Part shown: positions 1-12,000 of the stretch, piece by piece
How positions within the stretch are numbered: position 1 is the stretch's first letter
How the letters are laid out: each line of letters opens with the position of its first letter
Source of the DNA: Phoenix dactylifera
Taxonomy: Eukaryota > Streptophyta > Magnoliopsida > Arecales > Arecaceae
Assembly: GCF_009389715.1 (NCBI RefSeq)
Contig: NW_024068278.1
Span: 1-64,000, forward strand
Direction: 5' to 3'
DNA: 64,000 bases
Notes under the pieces: model-generated
Database searches by the model: none
What the model saw: the letters and a program-made list of their open reading frames with translations, nothing else
Told to the model about the DNA's origin: nothing
Translations under genes and position numbers: made by a program

Positions 1-3000
1 CATTTGGGGTGGAAACTCGGAATGTGACCGAGTTTTCCGGCCTTTCGTGTCCGCCGCCGCTGGAGTGCCCATCTCTCTTGCATGTCGTCGCTTTCGCCTC
101 TAAATGCTAATGCGATCGCTTGTCCTTCGCTGAAACTAGGGTTTTCGCTTGTTTGTTAACGGGGACTTTGTTTTCTGGACGGAAGTCCGCCTGCCTTTGT
201 TTTCGCTGTTGGCATTTTCTGTTAGTCCTGTCTACTGTTCCGGACATGCGATCGGAATCTATCGATATGGTAGAACCTTTTTTCTCGTACCTATATTTGG
301 ACTCATGAGAGATTTTGACATGTTATATGCTCTGTTCTTGAAAAAGGAAAGTAGGGAGAGTTACTTGTTTGCTGTTTTGTTTCAGGAACCCAGCTTCTGA
401 AGCCATTCTAATGCTGTATTTTAATGTACCGTCTATGTGCTTATGTGTATAGAATTATTAAATGAATTTTGGATGACCCCCGTTTGGCTAACTAAAGACC
501 CTTTCCCTTTTACCCTCGTTCTTGATGGGGATATAGATTCACAAATCGGGCTTGTTGAACAATAGTTGACACTGGGCTGCTTGAACTATTTACCAATTTG
601 AGGTTAATTTTTTTCTTGAAGCGGTTTAGGTTGAATGCCTTATAAAACTGTGCTGGCCATACTTATTCTTTTTCTCATGCTCATATTATGACAAGCTGTT
701 CCTCTGCTTCTAATTCCTGTGTTTGTATACATCTAGATTCCTTGTTGCGATGGGTAGTCCATATCTCTGCGTTTCTTTTTGAAATATCTTCTTCTGTCGA
801 AATCTTGTTTCTATGTGCATTGCTGCTGTGCTCTTGATGGTTCTGTTGACTCAAGCATATGAAATTTTAATGGGCACTAAGAAGCATGGAGCATGATACA
901 AACAACTCGTGATGCACAGTAAGCAGAACTGCAGAAGTAGAAGTTTGCAGCAAGATTATATGTTTTCGATGTCATGCTTTCTTCATAATCGATTAAGGTT
1001 TTTGAGGAAAATGTCTTGAAGTCGCAGTTTTAGCCAAGAAAATGTTTTGTTTAGTATTTGTCAGTGGTAGTCATCCTGATAATTGATTATTCAAATGCAA
1101 TAAAGTTTGGATATTATTTACTATGGAAATAAACTTGATTTTTATGTCTTAATGTAATAAAAGATTTGGTGATGTACTTTTGATGTTCTGATTCTTGGAC
1201 TCTCAGTATGTTTGTTTCGGCTGGCACATAGGCTCTAGTTTCATTCATGAGCTTCCTTGAATTATGCTTGAGAAAGTGGACAAAGCTTTGAGTAACAAGG
1301 GTTTTGACATTCTCTAGGTTTGCATTTGCAGTATATCCAAGGTTTATACACTGGTGGGATGGCGGGGTGTCCCACCGGCCGAAGTGTTGGGATGGGATGA
1401 GTTGGCAAATGGATCATGATGGGATGTCATGAGACATCCACCATCATGAGTGTCATACTTGGGGTATCTCATTCCATAGAAAAACCGGGACTGCCCCATC
1501 CCACTGTATTTAAATCCTTGGTATTATCTTTCCCAGAGGGCTGAGTTTGGTTGGTATAAGCAGGATTAGACTAACTAATAAGCAGGTCTTGGCACTGCTG
1601 TAGGAATTAATAAGAATTAGAACTGCCTTGTATTTGGATTTGATGTTGATTAACAGAGAAGTAAAAGCATCGACAATCTGCTAACCTTTTTGTTGAATAG
1701 ACTTGCCTCCTTTTGTGTCTACAACTTTCTTTTCTGCTTTTGATTCTATTGCTCTTGGCTATTCAATCTAAAGCTTTGAGCTTAAAATCTACTATGTGTT
1801 TCTTAGAATTGTGAAAGAAAGAAGCTGACCATCTTTGCTTCCACTTCTTTGAAGTTAAGAACATATTTCACCTACATGTGATATGATTTAACTAATATAT
1901 CTCTTCCTTATGTCATTTGTTTAGGGAAATGAGCCAACTTGTTTTTGTCATTGTACATTTCTGCCTGACCTAGGAATATTTCACACTTTCACCCAAAATT
2001 GTCATGTCTTGGTTAGTGGACACTCTCTAAACAAGGGAAAGCCCAAAACTGCATGAGGATGTTAGTGAGAGTTTCTGAGATACCCCAGAATTTGGATTTT
2101 TTGAAGTGGCCAACAATTGGATATTTGGGACATTCCATGATATGCCTCGACATTTCATAATTCGTATCATGAAATCAAGATGTTGTTACTGTTATATCTC
2201 TACTTTTGGCATTTTTACATAAATTTTGTCATGTGCGACATGACATTTATCAAAGGTTTTATCAATTTATTAAAATTATTCTGCAGCTACTCCCACCAGT
2301 TATTCATTATTAGACATGTATTTACTCATATTGCACATATGTATGTAATGTTCAGATGCATTCCCATCAGATTTTTTTTTTAAAGGTATCTATATCAGAA
2401 TCCTTTGGACACCAGGACACTCGACCACTTTGTCATGTGTTCTAGTAAAACAGTATCTCATTCTGCATTCTTTAAATTCTATCCCCCAATGATTGGAAAC
2501 TTAGGTGATGCTTGAATCATGAGAAAAAGCACTGAAGAGCAGCAGATATAACCCACAGTCAACTTGTATACCCTTACTTTTTGGCGAGGTTGTCAGCTGT
2601 CACATTGGTTTCCTATGCGCTCATGTAAAAGGTCATGCCGTTGCTCAGTAAATCTTCTTTGGCCTAACAATCATTTGCAGCTAATTTACCTTTCTATGCT
2701 CCACAACTTGGTGTTTAGAATCTTCTAAGGATAGAGTACATGGGGGAGAAGTTAATTTGGAGTAGTACTTAGATCGATACAAAGAAAATTTTGGAATATT
2801 TTCTGAAGTTTGATATGCTGTGACTGAAGCTATATGCAATCGTCTTGTGTTATGCTCATGTTATATGTAACATGTTAATCTATACTAAAATACACACTAC
2901 GACAAATACCTTAATTAGTAGCACTTTAATTCACTGTTAAATTTACTTTGTTAAGTGTTTTATTGTGCTTTTATTTGTGATGCAGCTATCGCTCTATATC

Positions 3001-3027
3001 TTGCAAAGATAAAAAAATTGATCGGAC
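1..3027 (+). promoter_or_regulatory. Probable 5' leader exon and leader intron upstream of NRPE1
   Basis: The stretch before the NRPE1 start codon contains no convincing coding region. The first ~130 bases are relatively GC-rich and end in a sequence resembling the CTAGGGTTTTCG found in plant 5' leaders. The rest is AT-rich and intron-like. An acceptor (GATGCAG) at about 2986 lies 42 bases before the ATG, so the ATG exon probably begins with a short leader joined to a non-coding exon near the left edge. I could not fix the donor or transcription start. A small foldback element sits at 1338-1520. The two short ORFs in the first 400 bases begin at non-ATG or weak starts and look spurious. Confidence 0.4.
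1338..1520. mobile_element. Small hAT-like non-autonomous element (MITE) with foldback ends
   Basis: The left end reads CAAGGTTTATAC followed by TGGTGGGATGGCGGGG. The right end, reverse-complemented, reads CAAGGATTTAAATAC followed by AGTGGGATGGGGCAG, so the terminal inverted repeats span about 35 bases. Flanks are GTATATC on the left and GTATTATC on the right, which fits an 8-bp target duplication with one base lost on the left. Eight-bp duplications are typical of hAT transposons. No coding capacity is seen. The ends match those of the elements at 34141-34319 and 62160-62374. Confidence 0.65.
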
Positions 3028-6000
3028 ATGGAGGAAAATATACCATCTCCTCTTATTTCGGATGGCTCTGTTCGTGGTATCAGTTTTAGTGCTGCAACGA
3101 TCGAGGAAATTGTATGCATTGCCTTTTCTATGTCTTTTGCTCTGTGTTTCACTTGTTATATATTTTTTTATTTGGTACATGGTGGATCTAGTGGAACCAG
3201 TTTCTCATGAGTTTCCATTAGCTGACCCTTTTTTTCAGTTTACATACTTTCTGCTTGATTGCTTGCCTTGTTTCCTTCTGGGTGTAGATGCAGAAATGCA
3301 TTAGGCATCATGATAAGTGTTCAAAAGCAAGCAGAAGTATGGCAATGTTGTTTCTTTTTCCTTTTTGTTGGTACTACTGCTTTATATTGATATTAAATAA
3401 TCAGGAAATTCGATTTAAAATTAAGGGGCCATGAAGAATATGTTCTTTCTATGAGACATCAGAATGTTACTCAATCGAAAGACTAGAGCAGGAGAAATTC
3501 TTCCTGATCACTAACAAAATTATGAGTAAGATAGGAAAGTAAAACTACAAAAAAAAGGGAAAAACCAGCAATAAATTATATAAAAAAAAATCAGACTGCA
3601 TTATCCAGGTCCCTAATTCAACCTGCAAAATGATTCCTTAGCTTAGACAACCAAAATAATACAAACAATATTTTTTCAAGGCATTGTCTTTCAAAACCCC
3701 CACTAGACCAGACTAGAATTGAGGTTCCATATTGTTTAAGCTTCTTCTCCTTAAAATCTTGTTCTCTATTCACAACTTAGCCAAAAAAATGAGTCTTAAT
3801 AAGCCATGGACATCCTGGCAGACAAGCGAGTTCCCCACAAGTTCATTCAATTCTGGCACACAAGCAATAGCCCCACAAGTGCATTCATCCTCCACCCAAC
3901 AAAGCTCATGTTTTCTGTTTAAGCTCTCATTTGCAAAACCACCATGTGTACTTTTCCAAGATAGTCATCCAGATGGAATCTTAGAAGTTATGATGAATCT
4001 CCTGGGGTCATGCTTTCTCAAGCTAGTAGCTGTTTAACTTCCTTGACCGGAAAGACATTTAAAAAAGGATCACAAAGAGAAAACATCTTTAGCATCCCAT
4101 CTTCACTCTCTAATATCATTAACCCCATTACTAATATGACTATCAAGGTTCAAAAGCTAGGTTTTGATATGGCCTACAAACTTTCAATTTCTATAATTTT
4201 GATAATTTCAATAGTTTTGGTATGAGTTTCAGTCATAAGATTATGAAAAAAAAGTAGGAAAATAACACGCCAAGGAAGCCATGCATAATTTGAGTATATT
4301 GTTGTTTGTAATGTCTGGATATCTCTTGTTGTTATTGTCAGGCTAAGAACATGAAACTGTGTAAAAAGTAATAATATCCTTTAAAAACAAATGAGAAGGT
4401 CAAAGAATTATTTTACATCTGGCTGTTTCATAATTATAACCACAACCATCTAGTGTTGTCTTACTATTTTGGGTTAGCTTTTTGGATACTCATTGCAAAG
4501 CATTCCTATTTAGGACTATGGGCTACCTGTTATTTTAAGCTTCTCCATATAATTGCTGCAGTTGTTTGATTAGCAGTTGCTTGTTAATTTATTAAACACA
4601 TAAATGCAAATAGCTAAAGTGAAACTTACTACCATAAAATTGCACATGAATATGTACTTGATATGATGAATACCATCATATCAAGCTCCAAGTACCTACA
4701 TATAATTTATAATCGATAAAATATAAAGAGAAGTCTACGATTAGGCATACCTCATCTAAATGCTTACGGGAGTCAAGCTAATGTTCTAGAAAATCTGAGC
4801 TCCAGAAGTTGCAAATTCCACTTTTCCTCTCCCCACCTTCAAAGATAATTTCACAAATCCAAAAATGTCTCTTATATTAGAAAGGCTACCTTACCCTCAA
4901 ATTTGTTGAAAATGGACTTGCAAGTGCTTCCTATCTTGAAAAAATAAAAATAAAAATCAAATTTAATCTAAACAAAATAATCAGTACTCACTTTTTAAGC
5001 CTCATTCCCCAGAAAAATGGGCCACATTTGGCCTATTCAGCCAAATGCTTCAAGAAATGAAGAGTTGACCCTGAAATGACATAAAATACTAAACTAATGA
5101 TGAGTAAAGATATCATCCATGCTCAGTTTGAGCAAGATTCAGCTGAAATTGGCCAAAAACCACCAAAAACCTGTCATGTTCAGCTGAAACCTGACTGAAA
5201 CTTAGTTTTTGGAGGTTACTTTTGTTCAGTTGTGCTAACAAATCAGTTTCAGCCAAAACTTTAAACCTTAGTAACTATGTATGTCAAATTGAATATGGAA
5301 TAAGCTTTGTCCAATTCACCCTCCATGCAAGTGTATTTTAAAGATGAGCGATCACCCTTAACACTTGCAATGCTAATTCTCATTGATGGTAGCTCCAGTA
5401 TTCTGATTATATTCTGAGATAATCCAAATTGGTCACCCCTTCAATCTATATCTGTCACTCACTAAATCTCCTTTTGACAATGCCCTCCCTGTTCTCTTGA
5501 CTGGCTGCAAATACATATAATTTCACCTCTGAGGTAAATGAGTCCCTCGATCACCTTCAGCCACAAAAGTGGAATTCCATTTATCTAAATTCAATGACTT
5601 ATCCATCTCCCTCAAGTCTTATGTTCCTCTTCTTGACCTCTGATGTACAAGCCTTGTGACAATCCACTATATTGTGACACTAACTTCAACCTTGCTGCCA
5701 GAGAAGATTAAGCATAGTCACTTCTTTTATTCTTTGACATTTGAAATGAAGCACAGACACTTGAAATAGAGCATATACATGGCAGTGGCATGGACTAATC
5801 AAATATGGGCATGTAATGTATTGGAAGGTTACCCAGCACTTATTAATAAGGTAATGTTCTGACCGAAGAAGTAATTCTTTTCTTCTGAGACATCAATTAT
5901 CTATATATTTCCTTCACCCAAAGATCCTGGTAATGATCTTTGGTTGGTGGCATCTTCATTGAGAACTCTGTATATGAAATTGGAAATTTCTTGACCCAAA

Positions 6001-9000
6001 AAGTCCGATAACTTGATCCATTTACCGGCTCAGTTGCGTCCTAACTTATTCTTTACCAAAGTTATCATAAAAAAGAAACCTTGAAACCTGAAGTCCACTT
6101 GAAACAGATCAAGATAAGGCATAAGTTCACAAAGGGATCAAGGTCAAATCACCAAAGAAGATAGTTTTGCTAGTATTATAGAAATCAGAAACTAGAGCTA
6201 GATATACTTTAACCTGAAAACACTTCATGATGCCCTTCTCTTTTCTGACGTAATCTGTTAAAGGCCTGATATTCATGCCATCCAACTGTTTCCATCTTTC
6301 CCTAAGCCTCATCTGATGCAACAAAGGATTATTTCAGACTGGCATACACGTTTCCAAGTTATATGCAGACAGATCCAGCTTTCACTTTTGATGATCTGAT
6401 AAACAACAAAATAGTCGCACCATAAGTGGTTGTACTTTTATTCTTTGGAACGTTATCAGCATGTCACCAAAGTTCACCTTACATTTTTAGTCAAATCATT
6501 GATTGAAATCTTGTACACAATTCAAATATCTAGTATGTCTGAGATTGTCACACTTTGTTGCTTCCTCTATTTGGAAATGAGAGCAAAGGTATTCACATTC
6601 GCAGTTTTGAGGACAATCATTCTTGATAACTTCAGTAAATAGCTTCATCACTCTGTCCTTGAAAACATGTGTCATTGAGAAAAGGAAAAAGGAATACATT
6701 TGGAGTGTGCTTTCTTCCTTTCTCTTTTAAAGGCTATGTAAATTCTCCTGTTACTTATCTCCTTATGATGTCATCCTCCCAAGCACTATAATATCTACAA
6801 GATTCTTTGTCTCTGGGTTCGGTAGACCAGTTTTCTTAGTCTCAGAGCTCCTCGGAGGATCAATGATACTTTTGTGAACCTTTTTTTTATCCACGAACAT
6901 TTTCTATTCGGTGACTCTTTAGCCCAATAATATCTCTTTCTGCTGGCCATTTTATTGAAGAATATACCACTCCTGCCACTGAGGCTTCATGTTTTATGAA
7001 TTGTGCATGAAGTGCTTGGTATTCAGCATGATAAGTGCCATTCTACCAAAAGACCCAAATTGGATGTTTAATATAAAAAACATAAACTCTCGTGATTAGA
7101 TCCTTTGTATGCGTTTGGAGTGTTACTTGAATAATATGTATGATTATGCATGCACTCAAACACAAGCTAAACAATTTAAATAGATTAGAAGTGGTAAATT
7201 GATTTGTTTCGAACATCTAAGTCACATGCTTTATTAATTTAAGCACATAATATGCGATGAACTCTCAGACATTTTTGGAAATACATAATATATGCCGTAT
7301 TAACAATTTAGTTCAGTAAATATCAACTTAGTAGATTCATACTTCTCTGTGCCATTTTCTATTCTGACTTGTTGATGCAGTTCAATACAAAGTGACACTA
7401 CAAAATCGATCCAATACTATTTTTTGCTGTGCTATTGAGCTGCCAAAATGGAACACTCTGACTTTCTATGTGTTAATTGTCTCTTAAACCATGTCAGTCA
7501 TGTATTTTTTGAGCCAACAATCTCTTCTGAACATGCATCTGTTTTAAGAAACTTCCTCTTGTTTAATGTCAATTTCATAATTCTTCTCTAGAATGCTAGT
7601 TATGCATTGCCTCACCTTCCCAAAGGGACGTTTCCGTAGACCCCTTGTTTGCCTTAAACAAAAAAGTATCTTAGGCAGAAAAGTTGCGTAGTTTGTTTGT
7701 TCATAATTTCCTTACCATGTGTTCAATCCTCGAGTTATTATGAGTTTCCATCCACATTCCTATCAAATTTAAAAGCCTCGTAACCCTTATTATTATCAAT
7801 CTGCTCAAAGATAAGTAAGATAATGGTTAGTGCTGCATCTAGAATGATCACTTGTATAATGTCTGTATGTGTAATCATTTTCTTTCAACAACAATATTTA
7901 AATTTTCTTGTTAATATAGCAGTATGGTAATTTGTATAATCAATCAATCAATACATTCTAGTCTAAAAAAAAAATTTATCAAGTATTATTCATAACTAAA
8001 GGGAACCTAAATTGCTTTACTGATATGTATGTTATCAATAAGTTGCTCAACAGACCAAAAAATGAAGTTGTTCTTTTTGTAATATGATGCCTTTTTTGTT
8101 TGGCAGCGTACATACGCCATAAATGACTGCCCAGTTTCTCATCCAAGCCAACTAACAAATCCTTTCCTTGGTTTGCCATTAGAATTTGGCAAATGTGAAT
8201 CTTGTGGCACTGCTGAACCCGGAAAATGTGAAGGTTTGATATGTATCTGTTCTTTCTTTTATAAATAATATGAGGTGTCCATAGGACAAAGTGTCATTTG
8301 ATAACAATAACTGGTTTCAATCGTTTTCCAAATCAGGTCATTTTGGTTACATCGAGTTGCCAGTACCTGTATATCATCCTTCTCATGTCAGCGAATTGAG
8401 ACAGATCTTGAGTTTAGTGTGTTTGAAGTGCATGAGGATGAAAGGAAAGGTATCCAGAATACATATGAGCATCTTTTGGTTATTTATTTTGCTAGCTGTT
8501 TATGTGTATTGATGCAATAATTCTGATCTATGGAGGATCTGTTTAACTAGTTATTGATTTTATGGTTAATACCCATTGTGCAAGTCTTCACCAAATCTAG
8601 ATTCCTGTTGTCAGGTATGGTAGTTATGCTTGTACAAGGGAATATCTTCTTATGATTGGCATCTTAATAAGACAATTCAGATGCCAATATCATTTGAAAA
8701 GCATGCTGATACTTGAAAGTGCAAAATAGTTGCAAATAGGTGGCTTCTACATGCGGATGTAAGATTTGTGCATCTGTTGATTTTTTAATATTTAATATAT
8801 GTATGAACATCTTGTAAAAGATTTCAATGCATGTAATAACTGTTAGAAGGTGAGAACTAAACATAATCAACTAAATTTGTATCAGAAGACAATTGTCAGA
8901 GTTTAATTCTTGAAAGGAATCCAAGGATCAAGATGTCTGTATCTCTTGAAAATAATCATAGTCTATAAAATAAAACAATGTCGGTAGCAGACTAGCGATC

Positions 9001-12000
9001 CTAGGGTATGCCAAACACCAGGAACTATGGGCAAGCCTAGAGATCAAGGAATTTGAAATACCCAAAATTTTAGAAAATGGGGGAAAATTGAATAGAGTAG
9101 CAGAAATAGCAAAAGAAAGGGGCATCATTTTCAATTTTTTCTAAAAAAATTAATTTAGTTTTTAATAGTAGTTACCACCGCTGCTTGCAGCACATTCCTT
9201 GTTATTGTTGTTACTTCTTGCAGTGATGATAATTGTAATCCTAGCAATCTGCAAATTAAAAAAAGGATTATAAAGGAAGAGCAAGATAAGAAGAGGTGGA
9301 AAGAGAAAAGTTAAACAATAAAACTACTGGCCATAATGTGTTGCTATTGCTGAATGTCTTTGTTGGATGATGTCATTACTGATTGCCTTCAAGTGCTTCT
9401 CTTGTCCCGGACCTCTATCCTCCTCTTTCCCTTCTTTTTGTTTGGGGCTTAGGGCTTTTCAATCATCCCTCATTTGATCTGTTTCAAATGCTACCTGCTC
9501 CTCAGCCTTCTTTAAATTTCATTTGCTTAGTTAGTCTAGCTGATTGCTTAGGTGCCTAAGCTTTAGGCTAGGAGGGCCATCTAGGCACAGGCTTGTCTTG
9601 TGATTGGGCTCCCTCACTAGGCCATATACTCCATAAGTAAGGCGACTTGGTGGCCACCCTGCTTGCATTGGGTGTTTGGCATCCAGCCTGAACATTTCTT
9701 GAAAGATTGCTTTTCGACTACCAACTGCATGTTTGAATTATGGAATGAACTTATGAGCAAGGATTTTAGACTTGTGCATGCAGGCCACGAGTCAGTTGTA
9801 CTGCACTGTACTTGTTGATTGCCAATATCGCAGTTGCTGGTATGCCTCAATTTGGCTGAGTTAGGTCAGAGCTACTTGGATCAATTGGGCCGGGCAGAAT
9901 TGTGCTTGAAATGGAATTGAAGCAAATGTTGTTGCTTAGTATTGGTTGGGACCCCTAAAATGTTTTTCCCCTTTCTCTGCTTTTCCACCATTTGAAGATT
10001 GTGTCATCTGTGAGAGGGAGCTTGGAGGTGAGAATGACAAGGATTTGCTCAGCATTGATTGACATCCCTCAATGTATTCTTTCGTTGTTCACTTGTCAAA
10101 TCAGTGCTACTAATAGACTACTTTATCTTGAATGCACTACAATCTGTTGTATCATTCATTAATTCACTAATTTTGAGTAATCTAATTATATTTCAATTGT
10201 TAATGCACTCATATTTTTTTCAATGTAGTTCTATTTGCAAGTTACACAAAATTATGAATGGTAGTAGAACGCTTCAGTGCACATTGAATATGATGATTAG
10301 GGCATTTAAATCAATAAGTGTATTGTATTTATGTGAAAACATACAATCAAAACAAGAAGATAAGACAAAAAGCAAAAAATATAATTTTGGAGACTAGAAA
10401 AGGCCATATCAGGGCCATACCAGCTGTACCATATTGGTCAATGAGCCTTTGTTGTTATGATGCTGCATTTTGGTGCTTGCTGTACCAGCTAGCCAATGGT
10501 ATTGATGCAGCACTGTCACGGGAGAAGTGGCTGCAACGGTGATGAGTCAACCCGGAATGGTTGTGGCTGCTGTAAAATAGAGCGACAGAGGAAGACAAAG
10601 AAAGAAGAGGAGGAGAATGAGAGAGGAAAATAGGTAGAGAGGAAGAGAGAAGAGGGAGAAGAGGAGAGGAGGAAGTGAGTAGGAGAAATGTGGGGGAAAA
10701 ATTGTTAAACCTTCATTAACCCTAATTAGCATCAAAGTTCCCTATAAATAGGGCCCAATAAGAACAATTAAAATAAACCCCCTTACACAAAAATAATTCC
10801 CAATAAACCCAAAATACACAAATGAACCCTAAAATGCAAACAAGCCCAGAAACAAAATAAAATAAATATGTACTAAGATGGTGGACTAGGCGGGGACATA
10901 ATCAGCTCCGATGTCCCCATCAACTCCTCCCGGGTGGGAAGAACTCGACCCCGTCGAGTGCAGGTCTGGCCCGCTGTCGTACTGCTCCAGAAGGTCAGGG
11001 TCAAGGCGCGGCAACTCGGCTCTCGAAATCCACGTCACATCCGATTCGGATCGACCTTTCCACCGAACAAGGTAACGTTGGTAACTTCCTCTTCTGGTAG
11101 ATATAACCTGCTCATCTAATATATGTTCTATGTGTTCTCTGCGTGCATGAAACTTTGGAGGTGGAGGCTCAATAGCAGGTGCTGGGTCAAGGTGATCAAC
11201 AAGAGCGGGTGTATCAACAAAAGGGTCAGAAGGAATGAATGTTGACTTCTTGTATGGGCCTAAATCTTCAATATTAAATGTCACACTAATCCCATAGTCT
11301 TCAGGAAGATCTACAACATAAGCATTCGAACTGATTTTTTTTAGGACTTTGAACGGTCCCGCACTACGAGATTGCAACTTTTTGAACGTTTCCGAAGGAA
11401 GTCGTTCAGGTCTAATTCTCACTATGACATAATCTCCTACATTCAACTCTTTATAACGTCTGTGCAAATCAGCAAGGGATTTATAGTTTAAGTTATTAGA
11501 GTGAATACGTTTGCTGATTTCTGATGCAATGAATGCAGGTGTGATGCAAATGATTGTGCAGACTCAGAGACTCTATGTTGATGAGACATGAAAATCAAGT
11601 CTATGAGCTGCCTAGGTTTATAACTGTTCACCACTTCGAAAAGATTCATGCCTAAGGACCTATTGACCGAACTATTATATGCAAACTCGGCGGTCGGTAG
11701 CACTAAATCCCAGGTCCTAGCATAGGCCAACAAAAATTTTAATTTAGTGCCAATCATGTGCCAAAGAATTTTCTTAAAGGAGCTCACGAATCTAACATCT
11801 CTATCAGATATAATAGATTTTGGAAGGTCAGGAGGTCTAACGACTTCATTGAAATAAAGTTTGGCGACTCTAGAAGCTTTAGAAGTCCTAGGACATAAGA
11901 GAAAGGGAGCCATATTTGAAAAATGGTCCACAACCATAAATATGGAATTGTGCTTAAAATAGGTACGAGAAAGTCCTAACACGAAGTCCATACTGACATC

